From Saccharothrix sp. S26 (GTDB lineage Bacteria > Actinomycetota > Actinomycetes > Mycobacteriales > Pseudonocardiaceae): 64,000 bases of DNA. A program made the position numbers and the translations under genes. The DNA lies in the NCBI RefSeq assembly GCF_021390395.1, contig NZ_JAJUWT010000012.1:62001-126000 (forward strand). The letters run 5' to 3'. Below, in pieces: positions 17,225-27,200 of the stretch (positions within the stretch are counted from its first letter, which is position 1; each line of letters begins with the position of its first letter). A model generated the notes under the pieces. That model searched no databases and had not been told where the DNA came from. It saw only the letters and a list, made by a program, of their open reading frames with translations.

Positions 17225-17707
17225 ATGGAACCCCGCTTCAACCTGTTCGAGAACGAGTTCGCGGCCAAGTTCGCCAAGCGGTTCGCCGGCATGGCGACCG
17301 TGCTCGAGCAGTCGCCGCTGCCGAAGTCCACCCAAGAGCTGGTGTCGTTGCGCGCCAGCCAGATCAACGGCTGCGGCTGGTGCATCGACATGCACACCAA
17401 GGAGGCCGCGGCCGCCGGGGAGACCGCGGTGCGGCTGCACCTGGTCGCCGCCTGGCGCGAGTCGACCGTGTTCACCGAGGCCGAGCAGGCCGCGCTGGCG
17501 CTCGCCGAGGAGGGCACCCGGCTCGCCGACGCCCACCGGGGCGTGTCGGACGAGACGTGGGCCCTGGTGCGCGAGCACTACGACGACGACCAGATCGCCG
17601 CGCTGATCGCGCTGGTGGCGCTGATCAACGCGGCCAACCGGCTCGCGGTGATCGTGCACCAGCGGGGCGGCTCCTACGAGGCGGGCATGATGGCCGCCGC
17701 CCACTGA
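17225..17707 (+). CDS. Carboxymuconolactone decarboxylase / AhpD-family protein
   Basis: 160 residues. The AhpD-type redox motif GCGWCIDMHTKEA is present around residues 51-63 (CxxC plus the following histidine), suggesting a thiol-dependent alkylhydroperoxidase-like role rather than true gamma-carboxymuconolactone decarboxylation. ATG 17225 is chosen because the protein's conserved start (EPRFNLFENE) begins there, and GTGAGGAC precedes it. The much longer in-frame extension to 16145 overlaps the sigma-factor gene antisense and is spurious. Members of this family are typical ECF41 targets, so expression is probably controlled by the divergent sigma factor. Confidence 0.9.
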   Translation: MEPRFNLFENEFAAKFAKRFAGMATVLEQSPLPKSTQELVSLRASQINGCGWCIDMHTKEAAAAGETAVRLHLVAAWRESTVFTEAEQAALALAEEGTRLADAHRGVSDETWALVREHYDDDQIAALIALVALINAANRLAVIVHQRGGSYEAGMMAAAH

Positions 17708-17741
17708 CCGGTGAGCCCCGGACCGGTCCGGGGCTCACCGG
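17708..17741. terminator. Bidirectional 17-bp palindrome between convergent genes
   Basis: Bases 17708-17724 and 17725-17741 are perfect complements. The hairpin begins directly after the decarboxylase stop and covers the stop codon of the minus-strand SWIM gene, so it can end transcripts from both sides. Confidence 0.8.
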
Positions 17742-19477
17742 GGTTCGACGGCGGTCAGCCACGCGCGACGGGCGGCGGCACGGGTGAACTCGCGGACGTG
17801 CAGCCCGGCGCGCAGCCACGCGGACGGGAAGTCGTCGCCCTCGTCGCGGACCACCCGGCCGAACGCGTCACGGCCCCGGTCGCGCGCGGCGTCGGCCAGG
17901 TCGGCCAGCAGGTCGGCGGTGGCGGTGAGGCCGTTGCGGGTGAGGGCCGCCACCTCGCGCTGGGCCGAGGCGACCGCGGCGACGGCACGTCCGCCGAGCG
18001 CGATGCGGTGCACCACGTTCTCCAGCGGGCGGACCGGGCGCGGGACGCGGTCGACCGGGTCGGGACGCGGCGGCAGTTCACGCGTGCCGTCGCCGGCGAC
18101 GTGCGAGCGTTGCAGCCGGTCCAGGCCCAGGTCGACGTGGTGGCGCAGGTCGTCGGGCAGCTCGAGGTCGCCCGCGACGGCCAGCGCGACGGCGGTGCCG
18201 GGCCGGTCGGGCAGCAGCCGGGCCACCACTCGCAGCCGCAGGCCCGGCGCGTTCGCCAGGACCCGCAGGTTCTCCCGGGTCCGGTCGCGGTCGCCGACGA
18301 GGTCCAGCCGGGCCTCGTCGGTGGCCAGTCGCAGCGCGTCGCCCGCCGCGCCGAGCACGGTCCCCGTCACGAACAGCAGGTCCGCGCCGGCCGGGCGGTG
18401 GGAGTCGGGCCTGGTGTGCGCGTGGAAGGCGCGGGTGACCTGGTCGGCCAACGGCCGCGCCCACAGGCCCGCCAGCGGCGGCTCGTCCCACGACGCGGCG
18501 GACGCGGCCACCGCGCGCACGGCCTTGCCCGCGCCGAGCCGGTGGTCCGGGGACGCCGTGCCACCGGACAGCAGCAGCCCGCCACGGCCCAGGTCGCGCT
18601 GGCTCAGGCCGGATTCACCGATGGCCACCGGCCCGCTCGCGGCGGCGGCGACCCGTTCCGCGCCGCCCGGCATGATCGCGGGCACGGTCCACAGGCCGCC
18701 GGCGTCGTCGACCAGGTGCGTGACGACGCCGGCGTAACCCGAGGCGGCGACCACCACCTCGGTGCACAGGCCGTAGAGGCGCAGTGAACCGATCGGGCGG
18801 TACTCGCGCCGGGCCGTGCCGCGCAGCTCGGCCACCGGGCCGGTCGACGTGCCCAGGTCGTGGCACAGCAGCATCAGGTCGACCAGTTCGGCGGTCAGCT
18901 CCTCGCGGTCGAACGACGAGTCGCCCGACCGTGCGGCGGCCAGCGCGGTGGCGATGCGCAGGCCGTTCGCGGCGGCCCGGTGCAGGCCCGCGACCCGGGC
19001 GGTGTGCACGGCGCGCAGCAGTTCGGCCCGCACCACGGCACCGCTGCCGGTCGCTCCGGCGCGGAGCACGGTCGCACACGCCTGCCAGAGAGCGCTCGCC
19101 GCCGCACGCTCGTCCTCGGACGTCGTCTCGACCTGCCCGGGGTCCAGTTCGGCGGCGACCGGCTCGGTCGGGGCCTCGGTCGGGTCCGGCACGCCGTCGG
19201 AGACCTCCGCGGCGGCCACGGCGATACCTCGGTGCAGGCACTTCGGCGCGAGCAGGCAGCTGCACGCCAGGTCGTCGGCCGCCGTGAGCACGCCCGCGCG
19301 CAACGTCCAGGTGAGCGTGGTCTCGGCGTCGAGCGTGGCGCGGGCCGTGTCGGCGTCCGCGGTCACGGTCCACTCGGCCACCCGCCCCACCGAGGCGTCG
19401 ACCCGCTTGCGCAGCCGGGGCGGCAGGGCGTCGAGCACGTCGCCCACCACCGCCGGGAACACCGGGGGCACGCTCAT
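17735..19477 (-). CDS. SWIM zinc-finger protein of the MoxR operon
   Basis: 580 residues. The SWIM zinc-binding signature appears near residues 70-82 as CSCLLAPKCLH (CxC...CxH). The remainder is alpha-rich, with no enzymatic motif I recognise. Its size and position match the SWIM protein of MoxR-VWA loci (E. coli YehQ-like). SWIM domains bind DNA or protein and may select the client of the neighbouring ATPase. ATG 19477 overlaps the stop of the DUF5682-VWA gene in an ATGA; a longer frame to 19915 lies antiparallel-free but inside that gene and is rejected. It is the last gene of a five-gene operon ending in a strong palindrome. Confidence 0.85.
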   Translation of the reverse strand: MSVPPVFPAVVGDVLDALPPRLRKRVDASVGRVAEWTVTADADTARATLDAETTLTWTLRAGVLTAADDLACSCLLAPKCLHRGIAVAAAEVSDGVPDPTEAPTEPVAAELDPGQVETTSEDERAAASALWQACATVLRAGATGSGAVVRAELLRAVHTARVAGLHRAAANGLRIATALAAARSGDSSFDREELTAELVDLMLLCHDLGTSTGPVAELRGTARREYRPIGSLRLYGLCTEVVVAASGYAGVVTHLVDDAGGLWTVPAIMPGGAERVAAAASGPVAIGESGLSQRDLGRGGLLLSGGTASPDHRLGAGKAVRAVAASAASWDEPPLAGLWARPLADQVTRAFHAHTRPDSHRPAGADLLFVTGTVLGAAGDALRLATDEARLDLVGDRDRTRENLRVLANAPGLRLRVVARLLPDRPGTAVALAVAGDLELPDDLRHHVDLGLDRLQRSHVAGDGTRELPPRPDPVDRVPRPVRPLENVVHRIALGGRAVAAVASAQREVAALTRNGLTATADLLADLADAARDRGRDAFGRVVRDEGDDFPSAWLRAGLHVREFTRAAARRAWLTAVEPR

Positions 19478-22400
19478 CCGCGCACCTTCTCCCCCACCCA
19501 GCGGGCCAGCTCCTGCGGGCTGAGCGCGGCGACCGGCATGCCCGCCGCGACCAGCGCGCCCGCTACCGACGTGGAGTAGCGGGCGACGCCGCGGTCGTCG
19601 AGGCTCGCGCAGCCGAGCACCGTCACACCGGACGTGACCAGCTCCCGCACCTGCGCGACGAGCGGCCCGACCGGACCGCCCTCCTCGAAGTCGCTGACCA
19701 GCACCACCATCGTCCTCTCCGGCACGGTCACGAGGGAACGGGCGTGGCGCAACGCTCCCGCGATGTGGGTGCCGCCGCCCACCCGGACCTCCAGCAGCAA
19801 CGACAACGGGTCGGCCACCCGGTCGGTCAGGTCCACGACCTCGGTGGAGAACGCCAGGAAGTGCGTCGACAGCGCGGACACCCCGGCGAAGACGGACGCG
19901 GTCAGCGCCGACCACACCGTGGACGCCTCCATCGAGCCGGACACGTCGACCACCAGCACCAGCCGCCAGTCGTTCGCCTTGCGCCCGCGGGTGCGGAACA
20001 CCGGTCGTTCCGGCACCACGACCACCCGGCCGCTGCCGTCCCGGCGCGCGGTGGCGAGGTTGGCGCGCAGGGTGCGGGGCAGGTCCAGCCGACCACCGGG
20101 CCGCCGGGTCGGCCGCGGCAGCTGGATGCCGGTCAACGCGGGCTTCACCCGGTTGGCCAGTTGTTCGGTCAGCTCGCGCACCAGCCGTGCCACCAACGGT
20201 CTCAGCCGGGCCAGCGCCGACTCCGACAACCCGCCCGCCAACGCCAGCACGTTGCGCAGCAGTTCGACGGACGGCCGGACCGACCCGGGATCGATCTCCA
20301 GCGCCGCCTCCAACCGCCCGCCTTCCGCCGCCGCGGCGAGCACCTCCTCGCGGACCCGCTCACCGAACAGCTCCCGCAACTCCTCCGACCACTCGCGCAC
20401 GTCGGGGAACGGCGTGGAGCGGTCGGCACCGAGATCACCCCGCGCCGCCCCTTCACCACCGTCACGCCCGTACAACTCGTCCAACGCCGCCGCGAACCGC
20501 CCGACCCCGGCCGGCCGCTCACCGTTCGCCCCGAGCACGAGCCGCCACCGGATCCCGGCGGACAACGAACCGGCCTCCACCGACCCGGCGGCCGACGGCC
20601 CACCCCCGGCCGCCTCTACAACCACACCTCCAGCAGCCCGCCCACCGGCCGATCCGCCCGACGCCGCTCTTGCGCCGGCTCCCCCGACCGACCCCTCACC
20701 CACACCGGCCGCCCCGGACCGCGCAGCGCCCGCACCAGCGCTCTGCCCACCGGCCGATCCTTGCGGGCCGGCTACGCCGGACATCCCCTCTTCCCCGTCG
20801 GACCGCGCAGCACCCGCCCCAGCGCTCCCAGCGGTCTGTCCGCCGGCGGCACCGTCGGTCAGGTCACGCGTGCCCGCCGTCCTCGGGCCGCGCGGCGACC
20901 GCAGGCCGTGGGCCCGCAACACCTCCACCGCCGCGTGCTCGGCGTCCAACCACCCCGCCAGCAGTTCCGGGTCCGGGGCGCCGACCACGTCCACCCGTTC
21001 ACCCGAACGCTCCTCCACGACCGCCAGCACCCGGGCCCGCGCGGCCGGTCCGACCGTCGTGAACGCACCCCGCAGCGCCGGCAGCCGGTCGAGGAAGTCG
21101 CGGTCCGCCAAACGCTCCACCCGGTCCAGCAACGGCGACAGCGCCTCCGGCGTCTCCAGCAACGGCCCGGCCGCCGCCAGCACACCGGTCAGCGCGCGGC
21201 GCAGCACACCCCGCCCCTCGAGTGTCGTCGCACCGTCCACCCACGACGCCACCCGCTCCCCCAGCGCCGCGGCGGGCACCAACCCGAGCAGCACCCGAGC
21301 GGCACCGGCCGCGCCGGCGATCAGCGGCGCACCCGTGTCGGCCAACGTCCGCAGGCACGCCGCCAGCCGCAGCCCGTGCGCCTGCGGCCGCTGCCCCAGT
21401 TCCACCAACGCCCGCGCGTCCTCGACGTCCTCCGACCCGGCGAGCCCGACGAGCCCGGCCACCGCCGCCGTCTCCAGTTCGCCCGCCAGCGACGGGTGCG
21501 CGTCGAGCACGTCACCGGGCGTCCCGGGCACGTGACCGGCGCGCAACCGGTCCAGCAGGTCCAACGCCGACAGCAGCTCCCGCACCGTCGCCGACGACGG
21601 CAGGACGGTCGCCGCGTCGGCCAGCACCGCGTCCACCATCCCCGGCAACCCGCACCGCGCCGCATCGACCAGGTCGACCAGCACCGCGGCGGGCGTCGGT
21701 TCACGTTCCGCCCGTCGGGCGCGCAGCCGGCCGAACGCGGCCAGCTCCAACGTCGCGCCCCACAGCCCCGCCACCGGCAACGTGGCCGCCGTCGCCGGGG
21801 TCCACGCCACCGTCCAGCGGGTGGTGAGCGCGTCACCCCCGCCGACACCCGTGGTCGCGGTCTCCTCGGCGTAGGTCACGCCCAGCACGGTCAACCGCCG
21901 CAACGCCACCTCGCGCCGCGCGTCCAGCTCCGACCGCAGCGGGTCCAGCCGCAACGACACCGGCTCCCGCGAGTCCGGCCCCGGCAACCGCAGCGACGCC
22001 ACCAGCGCCTCCACCGCCGGTGCCAGACCGGACCGGGGCGTGCCGGGAGCGAGCACCCCGGTCCGACGCCCGACCAGCACGTCACCGGCGGCCCGCGCCA
22101 CCACCCGGCCGCGGCCCAGCGGCTCGGCGTGCGTCAGCACGGTCTGCACCGCCTCCACCAGCTCGCCACGACCGGGCGCGGGCAGGCCGCGCAGCCGGGC
22201 CAGGTCTACGGCCAGCCGCAACGCCTCCCGCGCCTCACCGGGACCGGCCGGGTGGCCCAGCTCCCGCACCCGCGCGCAGATCCGCACGATCACCGACGCG
22301 GCGGCGGCCTCCACCGCGTCCGGGTCACCGGCCGCCTCCAGCACGGCCTGCTGCCACTCCGGGTCGCGGATGCCCGCCGGGTAGCCGGACCGCTCGTCCA

Positions 22401-23112
22401 GCAACGCGAACCCGTACGGCACCAACGACGTGACGATGTCGGCGGCGGCCGGCTCCGAGGTGTCCACCGGCCCGTCCAGCAGCGCCGCCGCGTGGAACGA
22501 CCCCACCACCGCCGCGCACCGCCGCTCGCCCACGTCCCGCACGGCGCGTCGCATCCACGCCTCCCGGCGCAGGTCGTAGGGGTCGACGACGGCGTCCTGG
22601 CGGAACGCCCAGCCCACCATCAACGCCGCCCGCCGCACCGCCTCGGGTGTCTGGCCCGGCGCGGCGGCCTCGACCAGCCGGTCCCACAGGTCCTCGCCGT
22701 CACGGCCGGTGATCGCGCCGCGCAACGCATCGGTCAACGGCGACGGGCCCCGCTCCCCCACCCGGTGCCCGTCACCGCGCGCCGCGAGCGGCAGGTCGCA
22801 CGGCCGCACCTCGACGCCGTGGCGGCGCGCCCACCGGATCGCCGCCAGCTCGGGCGAGAAGTCCGCGAACGGGTAGAACGCCGGCTCGCCGCCGGGCGAC
22901 GCGCCGGACAGCGCGACCGGTGCGACCAGGTCGGGGTCGGCCAGGTACGGCAGCCACTCGCCCAGCTCCTGCGGCAGCTCCACCAGCAGCACCTCGGGCG
23001 CGAACGCGTCCAGCAGGGCGGGCACCACCGCGGCCAGCGCGGGCGAGTGGTGCCGCACCCCGATCAGGTACGGGTGCCGGTGGTCGGCCAGCTCACGCAT
23101 CGAGGACGTCAC
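19474..23112 (-). CDS. DUF5682-VWA fusion protein
   Basis: 1,212 residues. The N-terminal ~700 residues match DUF5682: a YLIGVRHHSPA start, LLVELP, and conserved GSFHAAAL near residue 200. A Gly/Ala/Ser-rich, probably disordered segment (about 750-850) joins it to a C-terminal VWA domain (about 1,045-1,212) with an intact metal site, DVSGSM. In many genomes these are two genes; here they are one frame. VWA proteins next to MoxR ATPases usually deliver clients or metals to the ATPase ring. GTG 23112 has GGGAA upstream and overlaps the MoxR stop; ATG 23100 is an alternative without a ribosome site. Confidence 0.85.
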   Translation of the reverse strand: MTSSMRELADHRHPYLIGVRHHSPALAAVVPALLDAFAPEVLLVELPQELGEWLPYLADPDLVAPVALSGASPGGEPAFYPFADFSPELAAIRWARRHGVEVRPCDLPLAARGDGHRVGERGPSPLTDALRGAITGRDGEDLWDRLVEAAAPGQTPEAVRRAALMVGWAFRQDAVVDPYDLRREAWMRRAVRDVGERRCAAVVGSFHAAALLDGPVDTSEPAAADIVTSLVPYGFALLDERSGYPAGIRDPEWQQAVLEAAGDPDAVEAAAASVIVRICARVRELGHPAGPGEAREALRLAVDLARLRGLPAPGRGELVEAVQTVLTHAEPLGRGRVVARAAGDVLVGRRTGVLAPGTPRSGLAPAVEALVASLRLPGPDSREPVSLRLDPLRSELDARREVALRRLTVLGVTYAEETATTGVGGGDALTTRWTVAWTPATAATLPVAGLWGATLELAAFGRLRARRAEREPTPAAVLVDLVDAARCGLPGMVDAVLADAATVLPSSATVRELLSALDLLDRLRAGHVPGTPGDVLDAHPSLAGELETAAVAGLVGLAGSEDVEDARALVELGQRPQAHGLRLAACLRTLADTGAPLIAGAAGAARVLLGLVPAAALGERVASWVDGATTLEGRGVLRRALTGVLAAAGPLLETPEALSPLLDRVERLADRDFLDRLPALRGAFTTVGPAARARVLAVVEERSGERVDVVGAPDPELLAGWLDAEHAAVEVLRAHGLRSPRGPRTAGTRDLTDGAAGGQTAGSAGAGAARSDGEEGMSGVAGPQGSAGGQSAGAGAARSGAAGVGEGSVGGAGARAASGGSAGGRAAGGVVVEAAGGGPSAAGSVEAGSLSAGIRWRLVLGANGERPAGVGRFAAALDELYGRDGGEGAARGDLGADRSTPFPDVREWSEELRELFGERVREEVLAAAAEGGRLEAALEIDPGSVRPSVELLRNVLALAGGLSESALARLRPLVARLVRELTEQLANRVKPALTGIQLPRPTRRPGGRLDLPRTLRANLATARRDGSGRVVVVPERPVFRTRGRKANDWRLVLVVDVSGSMEASTVWSALTASVFAGVSALSTHFLAFSTEVVDLTDRVADPLSLLLEVRVGGGTHIAGALRHARSLVTVPERTMVVLVSDFEEGGPVGPLVAQVRELVTSGVTVLGCASLDDRGVARYSTSVAGALVAAGMPVAALSPQELARWVGEKVRG
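20716..20827. repeat. Two imperfect 28-bp direct repeats in the linker coding region
   Basis: Copies at 20716-20743 and 20800-20827 differ at only two positions and are spaced 84 bp apart (28 codons). They encode repeated Ala/Gly-rich linker segments of the DUF5682-VWA protein, suggesting in-frame expansion. Confidence 0.6.
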
Positions 23113-24238
23113 GGAGTTCCCACAGCCGTCGCCAGGTGCGCGCGCCGGACTCGGCCCGCCGCCGCACCGCGCCGTCCCAGTAGCCGAGCAGCCGGGCCGC
23201 GTCGCTCGGGTCGTCCTTGCGGACCACGCCGAGCAGGTGGCCGGGCAACAGCGACAGCGGATCCCGGTCGCCCGGGAAGTACGCGCCGGCCAACCCGAGC
23301 GAGGTGGCGACCGACACCGCCTCCGCCGTGCTCATCACGGTCGACGGCCGCTCGACCGCCCAGCCCTCCTCCGACACGCCGTTGCGCAGGTCCCGGAACG
23401 CGGTGACCAGCACCTCCAGCACCACGTCGTCCACCGCGAAAGGTGCGCTGACCCGGTCCAGCGCGGCACTGGCCTGCCGCCGCACCAACGCCGTCTCGGC
23501 GGCCAGGTCGCCGATCGGCCCCACGTTCTCGAAGTTGAACCGCCGCTTCAACGCCGCCGACATCTCCGACACGCCCCGGTCGCGCAGGTTCGCCGTGGCG
23601 ATCACGGTGAAGCCGGGCGCGGCGTGCACGGTCGCGCCGTCCGTGCCGGACAGCTCGGGTACGGCGATGCGCCGGTCCGACAGGATCGACACGAGCGCGT
23701 CCTGCACCTCCGGCAGGCACCGGGTGACCTCCTCGACCCGCACCACGCCGCCGCCGCGCATCGCGGTGAGCACCGGCGACGGCACCAGCGCGCGCGGGCT
23801 CGGCCCTTCGGCCAGCAGCAACGCGTAGTTCCAGCCGTAGCGCAACTGGTCCTCGGTCGTGCCCGCGGTGCCCTGCACGACCAGCTGGCTGCTGCCGGAC
23901 ACGGCGGCGGCGAGCAGTTCGGACAGCATCGACTTGGCCGTGCCGGGCTCGCCGACCAGCAGCAGCCCCCGTTCGCCCGCCAGCGTCACCACGGCCCGCT
24001 CCACCAGCGCCCGTTCGCCGACGAACTTCGGGCTGATCGCCAGCCGGGACGGCACGCCGTCCGCCGACGCACCCTTGGGCAGCGCCAGCACCTCGCCGCT
24101 GCCCATCACGAACGTGACGACGGCACGCGGGGTGAGCCGCCACCCCGGCGGGCGGGGGCCGCTGTCGTAGGCGGCGAGGAACGCCAACTCCTCGCGGTAG
24201 GCGTCCTCCGCCGGTTCGACCTGCCTCGCTGCGGTCAC
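23093..24238 (-). CDS. MoxR-family AAA+ ATPase
   Basis: 381 residues. Walker A is GEPGTAKSM near residue 98; a Walker B-like VVRVEEV follows, then the sensor-1 region TANLRD and an arginine-rich LKRRFNF segment. These features are typical of MoxR ATPases, which act as chaperone-like remodellers working with VWA proteins. GTG 24238 overlaps the upstream stop (GTGA) and has GGAGG six bases before it, so the longer frames reaching 25186 are false. It lies between the 1,602-residue protein and DUF5682-VWA, the heart of the operon. Cytoplasmic; energy source for whatever this system assembles or inactivates. Confidence 0.92.
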   Translation of the reverse strand: MTAARQVEPAEDAYREELAFLAAYDSGPRPPGWRLTPRAVVTFVMGSGEVLALPKGASADGVPSRLAISPKFVGERALVERAVVTLAGERGLLLVGEPGTAKSMLSELLAAAVSGSSQLVVQGTAGTTEDQLRYGWNYALLLAEGPSPRALVPSPVLTAMRGGGVVRVEEVTRCLPEVQDALVSILSDRRIAVPELSGTDGATVHAAPGFTVIATANLRDRGVSEMSAALKRRFNFENVGPIGDLAAETALVRRQASAALDRVSAPFAVDDVVLEVLVTAFRDLRNGVSEEGWAVERPSTVMSTAEAVSVATSLGLAGAYFPGDRDPLSLLPGHLLGVVRKDDPSDAARLLGYWDGAVRRRAESGARTWRRLWELRDVLDA

Positions 24239-27200
24239 CTGCGTCCTCCGGTCTTGAGCTCTTCGTATGCGGGCGCGTCGCCGTCGAGCACCCGTTGCCA
24301 GGCGCGGGCGAACAGGTCGGCGACGGGTTCGAGCGGCACGATGACGCCGCGACGGCCCTCGACGTGGTCGAACATCGGCGCTTTCCACGACTCCAGCGGC
24401 AGGTGCGGCGCGGACAGCGCCAACCACCCGCCGGGCAGGAACAGCGACCGCCCGGCCCGCGCGCGCTTCGCGGTGAGCACGAGGTCGGTCTCGGCCAGCG
24501 CGGCGCGGGCCTGGCGCAGCCGGGCGGGTTTCCAGCCGGTCCACCGCGCCACGTTGGCGTCGGTCGGGTCGGGCAGGGCCAGCAGTTGCAGGTACAGCGC
24601 CGCCGCGTCCTCGGTCAGGCCGAACCGCGTCGCGACCTCCGCGACCAGCGCGGGCACGGACACCGTCGGGTCCTGGTGGTAGCTGGCCGGGTCGACGCCG
24701 TCGGACGCCGGGACCGCGCACAGGGCGGTGAGGCGGTCGTCGGCCAACCGGTCCAGCAGCGGCAGCACGTCCCGCGCGCCGGTCAGCTCCACCACGGCGA
24801 CGAGGAGGTCGCGGTCGGCCGGCCCCACCAGGCCCGGCCTGGCCACCAACCGGCAGTGCGCCTCGCCCGCGCGCGCCAGCTCCAGCCAGTCGCGATAGGA
24901 GTGGACGCCGTCGGGCGGCACCTCGACCCCGAGCAGCGCCTCGACCTTCTCCACCGCGACCCACGTGCCGAGGGCCACCGCGAAGCCGGGGTGCGCGACC
25001 CGCTGCCGCGCCAGCGCCAACGCCTCGGGCAGCCGCGCCCGCAGCGGCGAGCCCGCCGGCAGCCGGTGCGCCAGCCACGACAGCACCTGCGGGACCACCC
25101 ACAGGGTCGTGCGGTCGAACCCCTTCGGGTTGCGGGCCTCCAGCCCCGCGCCGGTGAACGTCAACTCGGCGTCCTCGGTGAGCCACGGCGTGAGGTCGGG
25201 GTTGACCGCACCCGCCACGTGCTCACCGGGGTTCGGCACCGCCAGCAGCTTCGCCGCGTCGGTGAGGACGTCGTCCGGCACCGGCGACCGGCGGCCCATC
25301 CGGGCCACCCACACCTCGGCGAGCGCGGCCACGTCCGGGCCGCCGGTCCACAGGTCGGCCGGGTCGGCGGGCACGGCCGCGGCGACGAGCTCCAGCCGGA
25401 ACCAGCCGGCCAGCCGGCGGAACCGCTCCTGGGCGGCCTTGGCGCCGCCCGAGGACAGGCCGAGCAGCCGCCGGTCGTCGGTGGCGAGGAAGTTCGCGTC
25501 CCGCCGGTCCACGCCGGGCAGCCCGGCCAGCAGCAGGATCGCCTCGGCCGTGCTGAGGCCGGTGCGCTCCACCAGCGCGGGCACCGCGTCGGGGAACCAC
25601 GGCGCGGGGCCGCGCTCGGCGAGCACTTCCAGGAACCGGGCCACCCGCTCCGGCCCGAACGGCGTGCGCACCTCCTCGGCCGACTCCAGCGTCCAGTTCT
25701 TCGGCAGCTCGAACGCACCGGGCGTGCGGCTGTGCTGCACGCCTTCGAACCGGCTGCCGGGCTCGTGGCGCCACCGGGTCTCGAACAGGGCGATGAACCC
25801 GTCGCCCACCGGCGTCACCCGGTTCATCGGGTTCGCCTGCCCGTCGGGGACGACCACGGCGACGGTGCGCCAGTGCCCGGCGTCGTCGGCCAGACCGCTG
25901 TCCGCGACCGACCGCAGCACGAGCGCCAGCGCGGCCCGCTCGTCGTCCGACGCGAGCGGCGACGCGGCGCGGTGGGCCAACGCGGCCAGGTGCGGCAGCA
26001 CGTCGAACCAGCGCGGCGCGTTCGACGGGTTCAGGGTCCGTCCCTCGGGCCGCGCGGCCGCCTCGCCGAGCGCCGCGATCAACGCGGGCAGCGTCGTGGG
26101 CACCGGGCCGCGCGAGGTGTAGGACCGGTAGCCGCCGAACCAGTTGAGCGCGGCGTTGACCTGGTCCTCGCTGACCTCGGGTCCGACGGGCGCGAGGACC
26201 GGGTCGACCTCCCGGGCCGCCGCGGCGATCTCGGCGTAACCCCGCAACGAGCGCTCCAGCTCCGCAGCGCGCCGGACCACGTCCACCACGCCGGAGAGCA
26301 GCGCCGGGTGGCTGAGGCCGGGCAGGGCCGCGGCCACGACGTCGGCGAGCCGACCCCGCTCGCCCTTGAGCAGCGCGGTCAGCCGCTCGCGGACCGTGCG
26401 CTTGTCCGGCTCGTCCTCCCGGGCGGCGGCGAGCATCCGGTCCACCGCCTCCCTCGTCACGGCGCGCAGCGCGGTGGAACCGGCCTCGTCCCGGGGACGC
26501 AGCAGGTGCCACCAGTCCAGCGGCGGCACCAGCGGAGTGCCCGTCGCGTACCGCGGGTGCCGCGCCGAGGCCGACACGGCGGCGAGCCGGACGCCGTTCG
26601 AGTCGAACAGCACCATCGCCTCGCGCCCGCCGGTCAGCGTGACCTCGGCACCACCCGGCAACCGCACCACGCCGGTCGGGCAGGCCGGGGTCCGGGCGGC
26701 CCGGCGGCCGTCGACGCCCTCGCCGACGTGCGAGCCGTCCGCCTCCCGGCGCACCCGCCAGCCGTGCAGGCCGTCCGCCGCGCCCAACGGGCTGTGCTCG
26801 GTCTCGGGCAGCGCCGGCCGCAGGTCGCAGGAGTCGAGCACGAGCGCCGCGCCGTCGGCGGCGAAGTCCTCCACGAACCGGGGCAGGCTCGCCCGGCCGC
26901 GCTGACCCGTGGCCGGGTCGACCTCGAGCCAGCGGAACGCCCGGTCCAGCCACGCCCCGGTCCACACGGTCGTGCCGTCGCCGTGCGCCTCCACCGGCCC
27001 CGACACGTCGGTGTCACCGGGGTGCACGGCCCGCCCGCCGGCGAACCGGCCGCCGCCGGGCAGCGCGATCGACGCCGCCGGCGCGGAGTTGCGGTAGTAG
27101 CCGCGGCCGTCGCCGATCGCGAAGACGCGGTCCGGCGCGTCGCTCCAGTACGCCAGCTCGCCCTCGGGGCCCTGCCAGCGGACCAGCAGCACCCCGTCGA

